Source: CAVTAE01 sp051649365 (lineage in GTDB: Bacteria; Deinococcota; Deinococci; Deinococcales; Trueperaceae). Taken from it: a DNA stretch of 14,108 bases. The notes under the pieces were generated by a model. It had not been told where the DNA came from and did no database searches. It saw nothing but the letters and a program-made list of their open reading frames with translations. Shown in pieces: positions 13,653-14,108 of the stretch; within the stretch, counting starts at the first letter, position 1, and each line of letters opens with the position of its first letter. A program made the position numbers and the translations under genes. The stretch is taken from assembly GCA_051649365.1 (NCBI GenBank), contig JBOFGY010000070.1, forward strand, positions 1-14,108. The letters are read 5' to 3'.

Positions 13653-14108
13653 TTATTGATGTTCGTAAAGTTCGGCAGGTCTAAAATCTTTGCCTGTCTC
13701 GAGCTTCCCTGTTGCCTTTATCATCCCAGACGCTAAAACTTTGCGCCGAAAAGAATCTTTGTTAAGTGCTCTGTCTAAAATCGTTTCGTGAACTTCCTGT
13801 AACTGGCGCAGTGTGAATTGTTTGGGCAACAATTCAAAACCAAGCGGGGCATACTCGAGCTTTCCCCTAATGCGCTTAATTGCTGTCGCTAAAATTTCAG
13901 CGTGGTCAAATGCGAGGACGTGTGTCTTCTTGGCCCCGTCTTTCTTTACAGGGTCTTTAACCGTAACAGCGTCTTTTTTATCGTCATACCTCACCTCAAA
14001 CAGTCCTACGTTTTCTTTCTCTATCATCTTCGTGTACTCGACAAGCGCGTAATACGACACGCTGATAATTCGCATTCTCGGGTCGCGTTTCACGCTACCG
14101 AAGGTGTA
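13653..14108 (-). CDS. NrtR-like Nudix-related transcriptional regulator (partial, C-terminal part)
   Basis: About 151 C-terminal codons are visible and the 5' end lies beyond the right edge. The frame stays open to the edge; the GTG at 14091-14093 is internal, since YTFGSVKRDPRMR precedes and spans it as in Nudix proteins. The end of the Nudix fold (RIISVSYYALV) is followed by a winged-helix domain typical of NrtR: FDHAEILATAIKRIRGKLEY, ELLPKQFTLRQLQEVHE, and SFRRKVLASGMI with ATGKL. NrtR proteins sense ADP-ribose or other NAD metabolites and repress NAD biosynthesis genes; some also hydrolyse ADP-ribose. The Nudix box that would decide catalysis is out of view. It is the most upstream visible gene of the cluster and overlaps the NADAR ribosome site, so regulation of the cluster by its product is likely. 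No operator could be identified, partly because the operon's start is probably outside the window. Confidence 0.9.
   Translation of the reverse strand, partial: YTFGSVKRDPRMRIISVSYYALVEYTKMIEKENVGLFEVRYDDKKDAVTVKDPVKKDGAKKTHVLAFDHAEILATAIKRIRGKLEYAPLGFELLPKQFTLRQLQEVHETILDRALNKDSFRRKVLASGMIKATGKLETGKDFRPAELYEHQ

Noticed and set aside
5775..14108. The NAD/ADP-ribose cluster as part of a resident prophage
   Set aside because: No integrase, terminase, structural or lysis gene, tRNA or attachment repeat is seen, and the CTCGAG signature matches the neighbouring polyamine and two-component genes.

Overview
The window comes from a bacterium I cannot name. The YdcS-like binding protein has a cleavable signal peptide and no lipobox, which fits a diderm better than a Firmicute. 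The heptamer-iterated intergenic hairpins remind me of Deinococcota or other environmental genomes, but that is only an impression. Base composition is roughly balanced. CTCGAG is strikingly frequent: about 35 copies by hand count against about 3-4 expected by chance, spread over all regions except two stretches of more than 1 kb.

Region 1 (1-3033, minus strand) is a polyamine uptake and catabolism operon related to E. coli ydcSTUV-patD, with a changed order: ydcS, patD (gamma-aminobutyraldehyde dehydrogenase), then ydcT, which runs off the left edge. The two gaps between these genes each hold a hairpin built from a different iterated 7-bp unit. Region 2 (3034-3469) is non-coding, with only a weak promoter candidate for ydcS. 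Region 3 (3470-5724, plus strand) is a LytS-type sensor kinase and a LytTR response regulator whose genes overlap at ATGA. A hairpin at 5723-5766 separates them from the convergent cluster to the right.

Region 4 (5775-14108, minus strand, running off the right edge) is the notable part: eleven same-strand genes, nine of which belong to families of NAD+ synthesis or ADP-ribose processing. In transcription order they are: the C-terminal part of an NrtR-like (Nudix-related) regulator, a NADAR protein, Tpt1/KptA RNA 2'-phosphotransferase, a macrodomain protein, an unknown 94-aa protein, a DUF2263/TIGR02452 PARG-like protein, a DraG/ARH-type ADP-ribosylglycohydrolase, PnuC (nicotinamide riboside transporter), a NadR of the NMN adenylyltransferase-ribosylnicotinamide kinase type, a second unknown 94-aa protein, and NadV (nicotinamide phosphoribosyltransferase).

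Together these genes can be read as a loop. Products of NAD+ consumption (ADP-ribose esters, ADP-ribosylated macromolecules, ADP-ribose phosphates, nicotinamide, nicotinamide riboside) are released or imported. NadV and NadR then rebuild NAD+, probably under the Nudix-type regulator. No ADP-ribosyltransferase, sirtuin or NADase is visible in the window, so what consumes the NAD+ is unknown. The two small unknown proteins are the best candidates for new components. Dispersed inverted-repeat elements sit between nadR and pnuC and on both sides of kptA, so the cluster has probably been assembled or rearranged in pieces, while the CTCGAG signature suggests it has been resident for a long time.
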